A DNA stretch of 64,000 nt from Neobacillus cucumis (GTDB lineage: Bacteria; Bacillota; Bacilli; Bacillales_B; DSM-18226): NCBI RefSeq assembly GCF_016107705.1, contig NZ_JAEHGC010000001.1:940201-1004200 (forward strand). Reading direction: 5' to 3'. Position 1 is the first letter of the stretch. The number at the start of each line of letters is the position of its first letter. The notes beneath the pieces are model-generated. The model saw nothing but the letters and a program-made list of their open reading frames with translations. It was not told the DNA's origin and ran no database searches. A program made the translations under genes and the position numbers. Positions 30,503-39,656 of this stretch are shown in pieces.

Positions 30503-31615
30503 TTAACCTCTTTTATAAAATGGTGTTTTCACAACAACGGCATCAATCAGCTTCTTACGGATTTCCACTTTTAATGGTGTCCCCACTTCAGCATGTTCCG
30601 CAGAAATTAAAACAAGTCCAATGCTTTTCTTTAAAGATGGTGATTGGGTTCCAGATGTAACAACACCGATTTCCTCTCCAGCTTCTGAAACTACCTTATA
30701 ACCGTGACGCGGGATCCCTCGTCCAGTTACTTCAATCCCTACAAGCTTTCGTTTTAAACCGGCTTCTTTTTGGGCGATAAGTGCAGCCTTCCCAATAAAA
30801 TCGGATTCTTTTTTCAGTTTTACGGCAAAGCCAATTCCTGCTTCAAGCGGACTGATATCACTTAACAGTTCTTGACCATAAAGTGCCAAACGTGCTTCTA
30901 ATCGAAGTGTGTCACGTGCTCCAAGTCCACATGGCTTTAAGCCGTCCTCACTTCCTGCATCTAAAAGCTTTTCCCAAAGGGTTTCCGCTTGATCAGCAGC
31001 TAAATATAGTTCAAAACCATCTTCTCCTGTATAACCCGTGCGAGATACAAGTACATCTGTTACCCCGTCTAGATTGACATGTTGAGCAAATTTAAATGCG
31101 CCAATTTCTGATAAATTGATGTCAGTTAATTTTTGAACGATACTTTCAGCCTTTGGACCTTGGATGGCAAGCTGAGCGATTTCATTCGAAATATTTTGGA
31201 GCGTCATCTCCCCTTTTGCCTGTTGCTTCATCCAGTCAAAATCTTTCTCGATGTTAGCCGCATTAATGACGAGTAAATATTTTTCATTGTCTAATTTATA
31301 TACTAATAAATCATCGACCGTTCCGCCGTCTGGGTAGCACATTGCGGTATATTGTGCTTGATTGATGCTAAGCTTGGTTACATCGTTTGTAACCAAGTAG
31401 TTAATGTAACTCTCTGCATCTTTTCCTTCAACGAGCACTTCACCCATATGTGAGACATCAAAAAGTCCTGCCTTTATTCGGACCGCCTCATGCTCATCTA
31501 AAATACTGGAAAACTGTACCGGAAGTGCCCAGCCGCCAAAGTCAATAACCTTCGCACCATGCTTACCATAAGTTTCAAAAAGTGGTGTTTGTTTTAATGC
31601 TGTATCAATCCCCAT
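30503..31615 (-). CDS. gcvT: Aminomethyltransferase (glycine cleavage T protein)
   Basis: A 370-residue THF-dependent enzyme releasing NH3 and making 5,10-methylene-THF from aminomethyl-GcvH. It contains [15 protein letters not shown] near the N-terminus, [12 protein letters not shown], the catalytic-region [16 protein letters not shown] and [15 protein letters not shown]. The start at 31615 ([11 protein letters not shown]) follows TAGGAGGTATAACA, so the nine extra residues of the open frame are rejected. It begins 12 bases after the sdaAA stop. Confidence 0.96.
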   Translation of the reverse strand: MGIDTALKQTPLFETYGKHGAKVIDFGGWALPVQFSSILDEHEAVRIKAGLFDVSHMGEVLVEGKDAESYINYLVTNDVTKLSINQAQYTAMCYPDGGTVDDLLVYKLDNEKYLLVINAANIEKDFDWMKQQAKGEMTLQNISNEIAQLAIQGPKAESIVQKLTDINLSEIGAFKFAQHVNLDGVTDVLVSRTGYTGEDGFELYLAADQAETLWEKLLDAGSEDGLKPCGLGARDTLRLEARLALYGQELLSDISPLEAGIGFAVKLKKESDFIGKAALIAQKEAGLKRKLVGIEVTGRGIPRHGYKVVSEAGEEIGVVTSGTQSPSLKKSIGLVLISAEHAEVGTPLKVEIRKKLIDAVVVKTPFYKRG

Positions 31616-31626
31616 TGTTATACCTC

Positions 31627-32511
31627 CTATAATTTCCTGCAAAAAAGCCGTTCCTTTACCTGTTTACCTGTTTCCGTCGTTGCCAGTCCTCCAAGAGCTG
31701 TTTCCCGAAGTGTCCTAGGCATATCTTTCCCAACCCTATACATCGCTTCAATGACTTCATCACAAGGAATCCGGCTTTCAATCCCGGCAAGGGCCATATC
31801 GGCTGCTGAAAACGCAATGGAAGTCCCAATCACATTTCGTTTAATGCATGGCACTTCAACAAGGCCTGCCACCGGGTCACAAACCAAACCTAAAAGTGAT
31901 TTCATGGCAATGGCAGTGGCATTCACGGCTTGTTGTGGTGTGCCTCCTTTTAGCTCAACGATTGTTCCGGCAGCCATGGCTGTTGCCGATCCTACTTCAG
32001 CCTGACACCCTCCTGCTGCTCCAGAAATAAAGGAACGGTTTGCAATGACTAACCCGAGCATACTTGCAGTAAACAAGCCCATAACTAAATCTTTAAAAGG
32101 CGTACCATCATTTTTATGAAGTGAAAACAAAACTCCAGGTAAAATGCCGGCTGCTCCGGCAGTTGGCGTTGCTACTATGACCCCCATCCGGGCATTACCT
32201 TCAGAGGTTGCCAATGAAAAGGCCATTGCATTACTTATATAATTTCCTGACAGAGCCTTTCCTTGACTCATGTATTCATACATTTTCACGGCATCACCAC
32301 CGGAAATTCCACTTGGTGCAGCGGAGTCATCTTTGATACCGCTGTCGACAGCTTCTTTCATTTTGAGCAAACGCTCTTCCATCATGGCAATAATGACTTC
32401 TTTGTCTCTACCTGTTTTTTCTGCTTCTATCTTCAACATCATTTCGCCAATTGTTTTTTGCTCTCTTTCACAAGCTTCGATCAGCTCTCTCATGGACTGA
32501 ATATCCATCAT
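31627..32511 (-). CDS. sdaAA: L-serine dehydratase, alpha subunit (Fe-S)
   Basis: A 294-residue subunit of the two-part 4Fe-4S serine deaminase that makes pyruvate and ammonia. Cluster-ligand regions are [55 protein letters not shown]. Length matches B. subtilis SdaAA. It overlaps the sdaAB stop by four bases (ATGA) and is coupled to it. Placed between glyA and gcvT, it drains serine that GlyA forms from glycine. Confidence 0.95.
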   Translation of the reverse strand: MMDIQSMRELIEACEREQKTIGEMMLKIEAEKTGRDKEVIIAMMEERLLKMKEAVDSGIKDDSAAPSGISGGDAVKMYEYMSQGKALSGNYISNAMAFSLATSEGNARMGVIVATPTAGAAGILPGVLFSLHKNDGTPFKDLVMGLFTASMLGLVIANRSFISGAAGGCQAEVGSATAMAAGTIVELKGGTPQQAVNATAIAMKSLLGLVCDPVAGLVEVPCIKRNVIGTSIAFSAADMALAGIESRIPCDEVIEAMYRVGKDMPRTLRETALGGLATTETGKQVKERLFCRKL

Positions 32512-33020
32512 ATTGCCTCCATAAGTTCTTTCCTAATTGGTTGATAATGACGAGCAAGGGCTGTAAAATCTTCTCCTGCACTCAAACGTATATGAACCAT
32601 CTCGTCGTCAATCATAAAAATCTTGGATAAGCCGCCGCCGAGTGATACTCCGCCAACTTTAACAACATAATCGCCGCACTTTGCTGTTACAATTGTTATA
32701 TTTGGATGATCGTAATACTCACAACTTTCCGCAAATTCAAATTGGTACTGCATGCCAGATTCCTTAGCCCATTCCAATGAATTTTTAATGCGTGAATCAT
32801 CAGTATCCATCCCAAGTAATCCTCCGAGAAGTGCCTTATCTGTTCCATGACCTTGATAGGTTTCGGCAAATGAATCATAAAATACAATATTTGCTTCTTG
32901 TGGACAATCGCCTAACAATTCGTAGATAAACTTTCCGATTGATACGACTCCAGCTGTATGAGAACTTGATGGTCCAACCATTATCGGACCGATAATGTCA
33001 AAACAACTCTGAAATTCCAT
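32508..33020 (-). CDS. sdaAB: L-serine dehydratase, beta subunit lacking the ACT domain
   Basis: A 170-residue beta subunit. It carries CFDIIGPIMVGPSSSHTAG and FAETYQGHGTDKALLGGLL, the conserved serine-dehydratase beta blocks. It ends about 50 residues early compared with the ~220-residue B. subtilis SdaAB: after MVHIRLSAG the C-terminal ACT domain is replaced by a short tail, [13 protein letters not shown]. The stop overlaps sdaAA, so this is the natural end and not a frameshift visible here. The start at 33020 follows GAAAGGGGAAAATTGGG. It lies 17 bp after glyA. Confidence 0.9.
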   Translation of the reverse strand: MEFQSCFDIIGPIMVGPSSSHTAGVVSIGKFIYELLGDCPQEANIVFYDSFAETYQGHGTDKALLGGLLGMDTDDSRIKNSLEWAKESGMQYQFEFAESCEYYDHPNITIVTAKCGDYVVKVGGVSLGGGLSKIFMIDDEMVHIRLSAGEDFTALARHYQPIRKELMEAI

Positions 33021-33037
33021 CCCAATTTTCCCCTTTC

Positions 33038-34288
33038 TTACACTGTTACAGCTTGTTGAAATAACGGATAGGCTCCACAAATCGTTTTTGTTGTTTCCTT
33101 TGCTTTCTCAAGCACGACTTTGTCCCCTTTACTCTTCAGAACAGCGGCAATGACTTTCCCGATTTCCACCATTTCTTCCTGCTTCATTCCGCGTGTTGTC
33201 AGAGCTGCTGTTCCCATCCGGATCCCACTCGTAACAAACGGCTTTTCCGGGTCAAATGGAATCGTATTTTTATTTACGGTAATGCCCGCTTCTTCTAATA
33301 ATTTTTCTGCTACTTTTCCGGTTAAATTCCACGGACGTAAATCTAAAAGAACGATATGATTATCCGTTCCCCCAGAAACAAGGGCAGCACCTTCATTTTT
33401 TAATGTTTCGCCAAGTGTTGCTGCATTTTCAATGACCTGTTTTGCATATTCCTTAAAGCTTGGCTGCAGTGCTTCATTGAAAGCAACGGCCTTGGCCGCA
33501 ATTATGTGCATGAGCGGACCGCCTTGTATCCCTGGGAACACTGATTTATTAATGACCTTTACGATGTCTTCATCGTTGGTTAAAATTATTCCGCCGCGCG
33601 GACCTCGGAGCGTTTTATGCGTAGTGCTTGTTACAACATCGGCAAATGGAACTGGTGATGGATGAAGACCAGCTGCAACAAGTCCTGCAATATGTGCCAT
33701 GTCCACCATGAATTTTGCACCAACTTGATCAGCAATTTGTCTAAAGCGTGCAAAATCAATTACTCTAGGGTAAGCACTTGCCCCCGCAATGATCAATTTT
33801 GGTTTTTCCCTTTTTGCAATCTCTTCTAGTTCATCATAGTCAATCAATTGAGTGTCCTCTCTCACACCATAGGAGACGATTTCAAACCATTTTCCTGAAA
33901 CGCTGACAGGGCTCCCATGAGTTAAGTGCCCGCCATGTGAAAGGTTCATCCCCATGACCTTGTCACCAGGCTGCAACAATGCGTAGAATACTGCAAAATT
34001 TGCTTGTGCACCTGAGTGTGGCTGAACATTTGCATATTTTGCGCCAAATAGCTTTGTTAGGCGATCAATCGCTGTATTTTCTGCTATATCAACAAATTCA
34101 CATCCACCATAGTAACGCTTTCCTGGATAGCCTTCAGCATATTTATTCGTCATCACACTTCCCATTGCTTCTAATACATCTTGGCTTACAAAGTTTTCAG
34201 AAGCGATTAACTCCAATGTTTGATGCTGGCGTTCCTGCTCTTTCTTAATTGCTTCAAAAATAGTTGAATCATTTTGTTGTAATCCCAT
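33038..34288 (-). CDS. glyA: Serine hydroxymethyltransferase
   Basis: A 416-residue PLP enzyme interconverting serine and glycine with THF. The PLP-lysine motif is [17 protein letters not shown], with [18 protein letters not shown] and [15 protein letters not shown] upstream. The start at 34288 ([10 protein letters not shown]) follows AAAGGAGGACTAGAA; the 15 upstream residues of the open frame are rejected. It is the first gene after a tandem glycine riboswitch, which is unusual for glyA in Bacillus, where the housekeeping copy is usually by upp. A second copy elsewhere in the genome is therefore likely (inference). Confidence 0.96.
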   Translation of the reverse strand: MGLQQNDSTIFEAIKKEQERQHQTLELIASENFVSQDVLEAMGSVMTNKYAEGYPGKRYYGGCEFVDIAENTAIDRLTKLFGAKYANVQPHSGAQANFAVFYALLQPGDKVMGMNLSHGGHLTHGSPVSVSGKWFEIVSYGVREDTQLIDYDELEEIAKREKPKLIIAGASAYPRVIDFARFRQIADQVGAKFMVDMAHIAGLVAAGLHPSPVPFADVVTSTTHKTLRGPRGGIILTNDEDIVKVINKSVFPGIQGGPLMHIIAAKAVAFNEALQPSFKEYAKQVIENAATLGETLKNEGAALVSGGTDNHIVLLDLRPWNLTGKVAEKLLEEAGITVNKNTIPFDPEKPFVTSGIRMGTAALTTRGMKQEEMVEIGKVIAAVLKSKGDKVVLEKAKETTKTICGAYPLFQQAVTV

Positions 34289-34411
34289 TTCTAGTCCTCC
34301 TTTTAATGGTTCAACTACCCTTTGATGTTTCAAACATGGAATTTATCTTGCTTATCACTGAAGATTTTTATTTCCAAGTAAACTGATAGAAACACTCACT
34401 TTTTTGCACGC

Positions 34412-34640
34412 AAAAAAGGACAGAAAAGGGTAGCATAAAGATTGCTCTACCCTTCTCTGTCCTTTTACCTGAGAGTTTAGTTCCTTTTACGAAAAGAACC
34501 TTCCCCTTTGGTGGCATATTAATTATGCGCTCTCCAGAGTTGCGTCCAGTTATGGTTCCATCTACCTGAGAGATTTATTCCAAGGGTCTTTTTGGAACTT
34601 GCTCCTTCGGTGGCGTGTTAAATTGCACTCTCCCACAACC
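34412..34640 (-). promoter_or_regulatory. Tandem glycine riboswitch of the glyA-sda-gcv operon
   Basis: On the minus strand two glycine aptamers follow one another: GGGAGAGTGC ... CACCGAAGGAGCAA ... AATCTCTCAGGTAG (about 34560-34640) and GGAGAGCGC ... CACCAAAGGGGAAGG ... AAACTCTCAGGTAA (about 34465-34545). They are followed by a long terminator, AAAGGACAGAGAAGGGTAG/CTACCCTTTTCTGTCCTTT, then TTTTG (34412-34466). Glycine should relieve termination and switch on glycine catabolism. Confidence 0.95.
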
Positions 34641-34668
34641 GTCATCCGCTCTATTTATTATTATTTTC

Positions 34669-34697
34669 AGAATAATCGCTAACATAATTCACGTCAA
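34669..34697 (-). promoter_or_regulatory. SigA-type promoter of the glyA operon
   Basis: Minus strand TTGACG (34692-34697) and TATTCT (34669-34674) with a 17-bp spacer, just upstream of the first glycine aptamer. Confidence 0.65.
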
Positions 34698-34764
34698 GCT
34701 TTTTTTATATAATTTTTGAAAGCGATAACAACAAAAGGTAATTAAGATCTTTTATCGTTTGCTG

Positions 34765-36153
34765 TTAATTTTCTGCAATCTTTTCCTGATTCACTGGATC
34801 TGCATGATTTTCCTTTAGATTCCGTACCTTATAAATAGCAATTAGCATAATAAACCAAACAGGAGTTACGAACAAGGCAACACGAGTATCTTCCGCTAAC
34901 CCAAGGACAACAAGAACGAATGCAAGAAAAGCAAGGATTAAGTAATTGGAAACGGGATAAAACGGCAACTTAAATTTATTTACTTTTGCCAAATCAGGTC
35001 TTACTTTACGGTATTTTAAATGACTGATGACGGTAATTCCCCAAATAAAGATGAAACATACCGTAGAAATACTTGTAATTAGCGTAAATACTCCTTCCGG
35101 CATGATATAGTTTAAAATTACGGCTATGAGAATGACAACAGTTGAAAAGAATAATGCGTTTGAAGGTATTTTTCGTGAAGTAAGTTTTGCGAATGGTACA
35201 GGTGCATTTTTATCCTTTGCCAGTGAGTAAACCATCCGGCTTGTGCTAAAGACAGCGCTGTTACATGCTGAAGCCGCGGATGTAAGCACGACAAAATTAA
35301 CGATACCGGCAGCAGCTGCGATACCAACCGCTACGAAGACTTGGACAAATGGGCTTTTCGCCGGATTTATGGCATTCCAAGGATAAATACTCATAATAAC
35401 AAATAGTGCGCCAAGGTAGAAAATAAAAACACGGATTGGGATATTATTGATTGCTTTTGGGATAACTTTTTCCGGATCTTTCGTTTCGCCCGCTGTAAGG
35501 CCAACAAGTTCAATCCCTGTAAAGGCAAACACGACCATTTGGAATGAGAGAATAAACCCATTTATTCCATTTGGAAACATGCCGCCATGGCTCCACAAGT
35601 TCTTGAAACTGGACGGCCCGGAATTAGTAGAAAAGCCTTTAATAATCATGACAAGACCGATGAAGATTAGAGCCAAGATGGCAATTACTTTGATTAATGC
35701 AAACCAAAATTCCATTTCACCAAAAAGTTTAACAGTTGTAAGGTTCATAACTAACAGAATAACAAGGGCAATTAATCCTGGCATCCACTGTGGTACATTA
35801 GGAAACCAATATTGGGTATAAAGACCAACCGCTGTTAAGTCAGCCATGGCAATGGAGATCCAGCAAAACCAGTAGGTCCAACCGGTGATAAAGGCTGCCA
35901 TATTACCTAAATAGTCTCTCACAAAGTCAACAAATGAATGATAGTTCAAATTGGTTAAGAGTAGTTCGCCAAGTGCACGCATAATTAAAAAGCAAATGAC
36001 ACCTGTAATCATATAAGCAAATAAAATCGAAGGTCCTGCCAAATGAATAGATTTTCCTGCCCCAAGAAATAACCCCGTTCCTATTGCTCCGCCAATGGCG
36101 ATTAGCTGAACGTGCCTGTTCTTTAAACCTCTATCTAATTTTTGTTCTTGCAT
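34765..36153 (-). CDS. APC-family amino acid permease, probable glycine transporter
   Basis: A 462-residue permease of the amino acid transporter branch of the APC superfamily, with about twelve hydrophobic segments. The N-terminus, GLKNRHVQLIAIGGAIGTGL, and the segment-6/8 region FAFTGIELVGLTAGETKDPE are diagnostic; it resembles AapA/CycA-type D-serine/alanine/glycine carriers. Sequence alone does not fix the substrate. The leader, however, is a tandem glycine riboswitch like that of the neighbouring glyA-gcv operon, so glycine (possibly also alanine or serine) uptake is the best inference. GAGGGGAATCA precedes the start at 36153. Confidence 0.9.
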   Translation of the reverse strand: MQEQKLDRGLKNRHVQLIAIGGAIGTGLFLGAGKSIHLAGPSILFAYMITGVICFLIMRALGELLLTNLNYHSFVDFVRDYLGNMAAFITGWTYWFCWISIAMADLTAVGLYTQYWFPNVPQWMPGLIALVILLVMNLTTVKLFGEMEFWFALIKVIAILALIFIGLVMIIKGFSTNSGPSSFKNLWSHGGMFPNGINGFILSFQMVVFAFTGIELVGLTAGETKDPEKVIPKAINNIPIRVFIFYLGALFVIMSIYPWNAINPAKSPFVQVFVAVGIAAAAGIVNFVVLTSAASACNSAVFSTSRMVYSLAKDKNAPVPFAKLTSRKIPSNALFFSTVVILIAVILNYIMPEGVFTLITSISTVCFIFIWGITVISHLKYRKVRPDLAKVNKFKLPFYPVSNYLILAFLAFVLVVLGLAEDTRVALFVTPVWFIMLIAIYKVRNLKENHADPVNQEKIAEN

Positions 36154-36249
36154 TGATTCCCCTCTTTTCCTAATTTTTTTTCAAACCGTGAATACACCCT
36201 CATAATTTTCCAGTAAGTCCACCTATTTCCTTTGCCTCCTTTTTCACAA

Positions 36250-36465
36250 CAAAAAAAGGACAGATGAAGGCACTATTTCTACCTTCTCTGTCCTTTTACC
36301 TGAAAGTTTCCTGCCAAAAAAGCAGATCCCCTTTGGTGGCATATAAAGAAATATGCACTCTCCAGAGCTACGTCATGTATTGGTCCTTATTACCTGAGAG
36401 ATTTATTCCAAGGCTTTTATGGAATTTGCTCCTTCGGCGGCAACATTCGTTACTCTCTCCCAATA
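36250..36465 (-). promoter_or_regulatory. Second tandem glycine riboswitch, upstream of the permease gene
   Basis: Minus strand: aptamer 1, GGGAGAGTAACG ... CGCCGAAGGAGCAA ... AATCTCTCAGGTAA (36390-36463); aptamer 2, TGGAGAGTGC ... CACCAAAGGGGATC ... AAACTTTCAGGTAA (36295-36365); then a terminator with AAAGGACAGAGAAGG and CCTTCATCTGTCCTTT followed by TTTTTTTG (36251-36297). Aptamer 2 has CTTTCAGG where CTCTCAGG is usual. The rest of the gap to ytkD (36466-36597) is AT-rich; TTGACA near 36557-36562 (minus) is a possible -35 box. Confidence 0.93.
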
Positions 36466-36597
36466 CAATCAACCGTAAAAATATTCTATTGTTTTTGAAG
36501 AATTAAATAATTGAAAGCGGATTCACAGAATTATATTCTCATAAACTAGTTTTTTTGTCAATTCAGTTATTAGGGAAAATTCAAAATTTTTTTAAAA

Positions 36598-36640
36598 ATA
36601 AAAGAATAGCAGTCTTCACTTCCAATGCCGCTATTCTTTT
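36598..36640 (-). terminator. Terminator downstream of ytkD
   Basis: AAAGAATAGC (36601-36610) pairs with GCTATTCTTT (36630-36639); minus-strand tail TTTTATTTTT. It includes the ytkD stop codon. Confidence 0.75.
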
Positions 36641-37098
36641 CTATTTTGAACTTGAAGGCATTCTTCCACGACTCGATCTTTCATAATAAAGCTGTATTCA
36701 TCACCAAACCTGAGCTGTAAAAGATCCCCTTTTACAAGAACAGGGCCATTGGTTTCGTAATAGGTATTCGTTTTGTTTAACGTGCTTACAATTCCCCAAA
36801 AAATAGCCTTTACAAAAGGACCTTTTGGGTCGATTACCCTATATTCCCCGATTCTCTTAACCTCCCCTAGATGGGCCCCTGTTTCTTCAAGAACCTCTCG
36901 ACGTGCTGCTTCTTCAAGTGTTTCTCCTTCCTCTCTTTTACCTCCCGGAAATTCGAGACCACGTCTTTTGTGACAGGTTAATAACCAGGAATCTTTATAT
37001 TGACAAATGACCAGCACATGCTTCGCCTCGTCGGGAAAGCTTTTTTTGGAAAAAGATAACTCAACTTTATTCCCATTTTGATCAATAAACTCTATCAT
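36631..37098 (-). CDS. ytkD: Nudix hydrolase YtkD (8-oxo-dGTP/nucleoside triphosphatase)
   Basis: A 155-residue Nudix protein. The Nudix box GGKREEGETLEEAARREVLEETGA fits G-x5-E-x7-R-E-U-x-E-E-x-G-U; here it is in two parts, FPGGKREEGETLEE and ARREVLEETGAHLG. B. subtilis YtkD hydrolyses 8-oxo-dGTP and other NTPs and protects growing and sporulating cells. The frame is open to 37140, but AGGCGG seven bases before the ATG at 37098 (MIEFIDQNGN) is the best ribosome site and gives the family length. It lies upstream of nothing else and ends in a terminator. Confidence 0.88.
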   Translation of the reverse strand: MIEFIDQNGNKVELSFSKKSFPDEAKHVLVICQYKDSWLLTCHKRRGLEFPGGKREEGETLEEAARREVLEETGAHLGEVKRIGEYRVIDPKGPFVKAIFWGIVSTLNKTNTYYETNGPVLVKGDLLQLRFGDEYSFIMKDRVVEECLQVQNRKE

Positions 37099-37152
37099 TT
37101 CATTACCGCCTATATCCATTGATTCTTCCATTATAATCAATTATCTTAAAAC

Positions 37153-37187
37153 AAAAAATCCTTATCTTTATGCGGATAAGGATTTCC
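37153..37187 (-). terminator. Terminator downstream of the 107-residue gene
   Basis: AAATCCTTATC (37156-37166) pairs with GATAAGGATTT (37175-37185); minus-strand tail TTTTGTTTT. Confidence 0.85.
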
Positions 37188-37192
37188 TTTTG

Positions 37193-37516
37193 TTATTCAT
37201 CTTTTGGTAAAATATTCATATTCCCAATATGATTCTTTGCTTCTTCATCTCCAAGCTTATAAATAATTCCATATACTTGTTGAATCGTGCTGTCATACTG
37301 GTGATTTTCACGATCATGGTGATATTCGACAAAGGGAATATGAGCGCGGACAAAAGCATCCCATTCAGTAGAATAGTTTTGATCAAATAATTGACGCAGC
37401 TCGGTAATTTCATCATCGGTTGCTTGAATTTTATAGCTCCAGGTTGAACTTCTTGCATTTTGCGTTATATGCCCTGTACCAACATCTATATAATAAGTTT
37501 TCTTTTGCTCATCCAT
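37193..37516 (-). CDS. Conserved hypothetical protein
   Basis: A 107-residue soluble acidic protein, MDEQKKTYYIDVGTGHITQN at the start and AKNHIGNMNILPKDE at the end. The middle contains WSYKIQATDDEITELRQLFD and several His (IPFVEYHHDRENHQYDS). No signal peptide, membrane segment or catalytic motif is obvious, and I do not recognise the family with confidence. The frame opens at 37579, but AAAAAGGAGATGACAGC before the ATG at 37516 decides the start. It is monocistronic, with its own terminator, and divergent from the dab operon. Confidence 0.75.
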   Translation of the reverse strand: MDEQKKTYYIDVGTGHITQNARSSTWSYKIQATDDEITELRQLFDQNYSTEWDAFVRAHIPFVEYHHDRENHQYDSTIQQVYGIIYKLGDEEAKNHIGNMNILPKDE

Positions 37517-37591
37517 GCTGTCATCTCCTTTTTCAGGCCATGCCTCTTTCGTTTCAGAGGTGCCCGATTTTCTTAACACTAATTATCATTT

Positions 37592-37672
37592 TCCACAAAG
37601 TGATAATTTTTATTCTTTTTTTAAATGTAATTCGTTTTTTAGAAATGGCTCCTTTATAGTTTTGTAAAAATT
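37592..37672 (+). repeat. Left copy of an imperfect direct repeat flanking the dab operon
   Basis: TCCACAAAG at 37592 followed by ATTCTTTTTTTAAAT, TTTTTTAGAAATG and TTTATAGTTTTGTAAAAATTA. The same order of blocks occurs at 43292-43368, beyond the other end of the operon and in the same orientation. By eye most positions match over about 75 bp. Confidence 0.5.
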
Positions 37673-37721
37673 ACCAATTTTACCTTTAAAATAATGATTG
37701 ACTTTCCTTTTTTTTTTCACC

Positions 37722-37750
37722 TTGACAGAATGCTGAATTAACAGTAAAAT
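37722..37750 (+). promoter_or_regulatory. Strong SigA-type promoter of the dab operon
   Basis: Perfect -35 TTGACA (37722-37727), 17-bp spacer, -10 TAAAAT (37745-37750). Transcription would begin near 37757, about 360 nt before dabB. Confidence 0.75.
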
Positions 37751-37756
37751 AAAAAC

Positions 37757-38120
37757 CACATAAAACTTATTCTATTATTATATAAAAATTAATTTTCCTT
37801 TAGCATTCGGTTAATACCACCTATTGGCTAAATGAAAAAGGAGTAAACTAAGAATCAGAATAGGTTGACTCGGATTCTTTATAAATAAGAAAAATGTATA
37901 AAATGGTAGACTAATAAAAAGCCCAAATTAGGCTAGTTAAAAGTAAACCGACAATTTTCAGAGTTTAATGGTTTGATATAAAACCATTAAATAGTGAAAA
38001 ATTGTCGGTTTTTTTGTTTTAAAAATGCTATGAAGAAAGGAAAATGATGCAAATGGTTATGAATTGTATTCTCGGAATTTTTGCTGCTTCGGACCATTCA
38101 ATTCCATGGAGGGAAGCCAA
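37757..38120 (+). promoter_or_regulatory. Candidate structured 5' leader of dabB with an attenuator-like hairpin
   Basis: The transcript leader holds several potential stems: AAGAATC/GATTCTT (about 37849-37879), AGCC/GGCT (37920-37934), a possible ACCTATT/AATAGGT pairing (about 37811-37860), and a large hairpin at 37945-38011. In that hairpin AAACCGACAATTTT pairs with AAAATTGTCGGTTT around an inner TTTAATGGTTT/AAACCATTAAA stem, and TTTTTTGTTTT follows. Its form is that of an intrinsic terminator before the first gene, so attenuation control is plausible. I cannot match it to a known riboswitch class. Confidence 0.55.
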
Positions 38121-39656
38121 ATGCTAATTTTCCATACCTCTAATTTACTGCCAATGACTTTTTTTATGTTACTTGCGATCTCGGTATTAAGTAGCCTAGT
38201 ACTATTAATTCCGAAGGTCCCATTGAATTTCGTCCGTATTCATACTGCGATCCTTTTGCTGCCTCCACTGGCAGCTCTAATCGCCCTTATTTCAAATAAT
38301 AGAAGTGTAAATTTCGGGCCATGGCAATTTGATACATTATCATGGCTGATTACATCATTTGTCCTTACGATTAGTTTTATTGTGCAGCGTTACTCCATAC
38401 ATTATTTACTTGGCGAACGTTCATATCGTAATTATTTTGTATTGCTGACCATTACAACAGCTGCCGACTCGCTTGCATGGCTAAGTAATGATCTTCGTTT
38501 ACTGCTACTCTGCTGGGGCGTGACACTTCTAGGCTTAACCGTACTCATTGGCTTAAAGAAGGAATGGCAAGTAGCCAGAAATGCTTCGATGTTGTCCGGC
38601 CGTATATTTGCATGTAGTTGGATTATCTTGTTAGTAGCGGTCATCTGGATCACGCAGAAGACAGGTCACTGGCAGTTGTCGATGGTTCTTTCAAAAAATA
38701 GCCTTGCACAACTTGATTCATGGGATAAAACCTGCATTAACTTGCTGTTAATCGCAGCTGTTGCGATTCCGGCAGCACAATGGCCTTTCCACCGCTGGCT
38801 GCTAGACTCAGTCATTGCGCCAACGCCTATTTCTGCCGTTATGCATGCAGGAATTGTGAATGCTGGTGGAATTATGTTAACTCGTTTTGCACCACTATTT
38901 AGCGGAGATGCAGCACAGGTGGTTCTCCTAGTATTATCTAGTTTTTCAGTTTTGATGGGCACGGGCATTATGTTGGTACAGGTTGATTATAAACGACAGC
39001 TTGTAGGCTCTACAATCGCACAAATGGGCTTCATGCTGATTCAGTGTGCTTTAGGTGCCTATTGGGCAGCAATCATTCACGCTGTATTACACGGCTTATT
39101 CAAGGCCACTCTCTTCTTACAGGCCGGTTCAGCTGTTCATCACCCTAAATCCACAGCACAGACACATCAGCCAATATCCTTGATATGGACAATCATTGGA
39201 GCCATTTTAGCCTTCCTATTAGGAATTGGTTTTTGGCTGACTTCTCCTAAGGATGGCTATCATTTAATCAACGTTCTTATTTTAGGATGGTCTGTGTTAC
39301 TTGCCTGGAGGCAACTTGTGGCTAACGGAAACGGTAAAGTTGGGCGTCTTGCAGGATTGGTCCTGTTTGCAGGAGCGGGCATTGTTTTTAACCTGGTACA
39401 CACCGCCTTTTATCACATGTTAGATAAATCCGTACAGCTTGGAACAGAATCTCCAGCACCGGCAGCCATTTTCCTTCTTTTTATTCTGCTCGCTGGCAGT
39501 ACGCTTGGGCTATTACTGGCTCGGTATCGATCGTCCGCTTTCTTTACTGTGATATATTTATGGCTTTTACGGTTAAGTGAGCCAAAAAATAACTTTTTTG
39601 AAAGCCATCCAAAGTATTTAACACGATTACTGTCTCAAGGAGGGAATTTACGGTGA
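38121..39656 (+). CDS. dabB: DAB inorganic-carbon transporter membrane subunit DabB (MpsA, NdhF-like)
   Basis: A 511-residue membrane protein of the NuoL/MrpA proton-translocating family (called NdhF in B. subtilis). Many hydrophobic segments are present, and the hallmark region PAAQWPFHRWLLDSVIAPTP (a Lys/His-type channel motif before the ALMHAG-like VMHAGIVNAGG) is clear. With DabA it forms a complex that couples cation influx to energised CO2 hydration or bicarbonate capture at the membrane. The start at 38121 follows GGAGGGAAGCCAA; the upstream 19 residues are rejected. The stop overlaps the dabA GTG. Confidence 0.92.
   Translation: MLIFHTSNLLPMTFFMLLAISVLSSLVLLIPKVPLNFVRIHTAILLLPPLAALIALISNNRSVNFGPWQFDTLSWLITSFVLTISFIVQRYSIHYLLGERSYRNYFVLLTITTAADSLAWLSNDLRLLLLCWGVTLLGLTVLIGLKKEWQVARNASMLSGRIFACSWIILLVAVIWITQKTGHWQLSMVLSKNSLAQLDSWDKTCINLLLIAAVAIPAAQWPFHRWLLDSVIAPTPISAVMHAGIVNAGGIMLTRFAPLFSGDAAQVVLLVLSSFSVLMGTGIMLVQVDYKRQLVGSTIAQMGFMLIQCALGAYWAAIIHAVLHGLFKATLFLQAGSAVHHPKSTAQTHQPISLIWTIIGAILAFLLGIGFWLTSPKDGYHLINVLILGWSVLLAWRQLVANGNGKVGRLAGLVLFAGAGIVFNLVHTAFYHMLDKSVQLGTESPAPAAIFLLFILLAGSTLGLLLARYRSSAFFTVIYLWLLRLSEPKNNFFESHPKYLTRLLSQGGNLR

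Noticed and set aside
37831..37845. Tiny leader peptide ATG-AAA-AAA-GAG-TAA upstream of dabB
   Set aside because: Four codons with no ribosome site; such frames are common by chance in AT-rich DNA.
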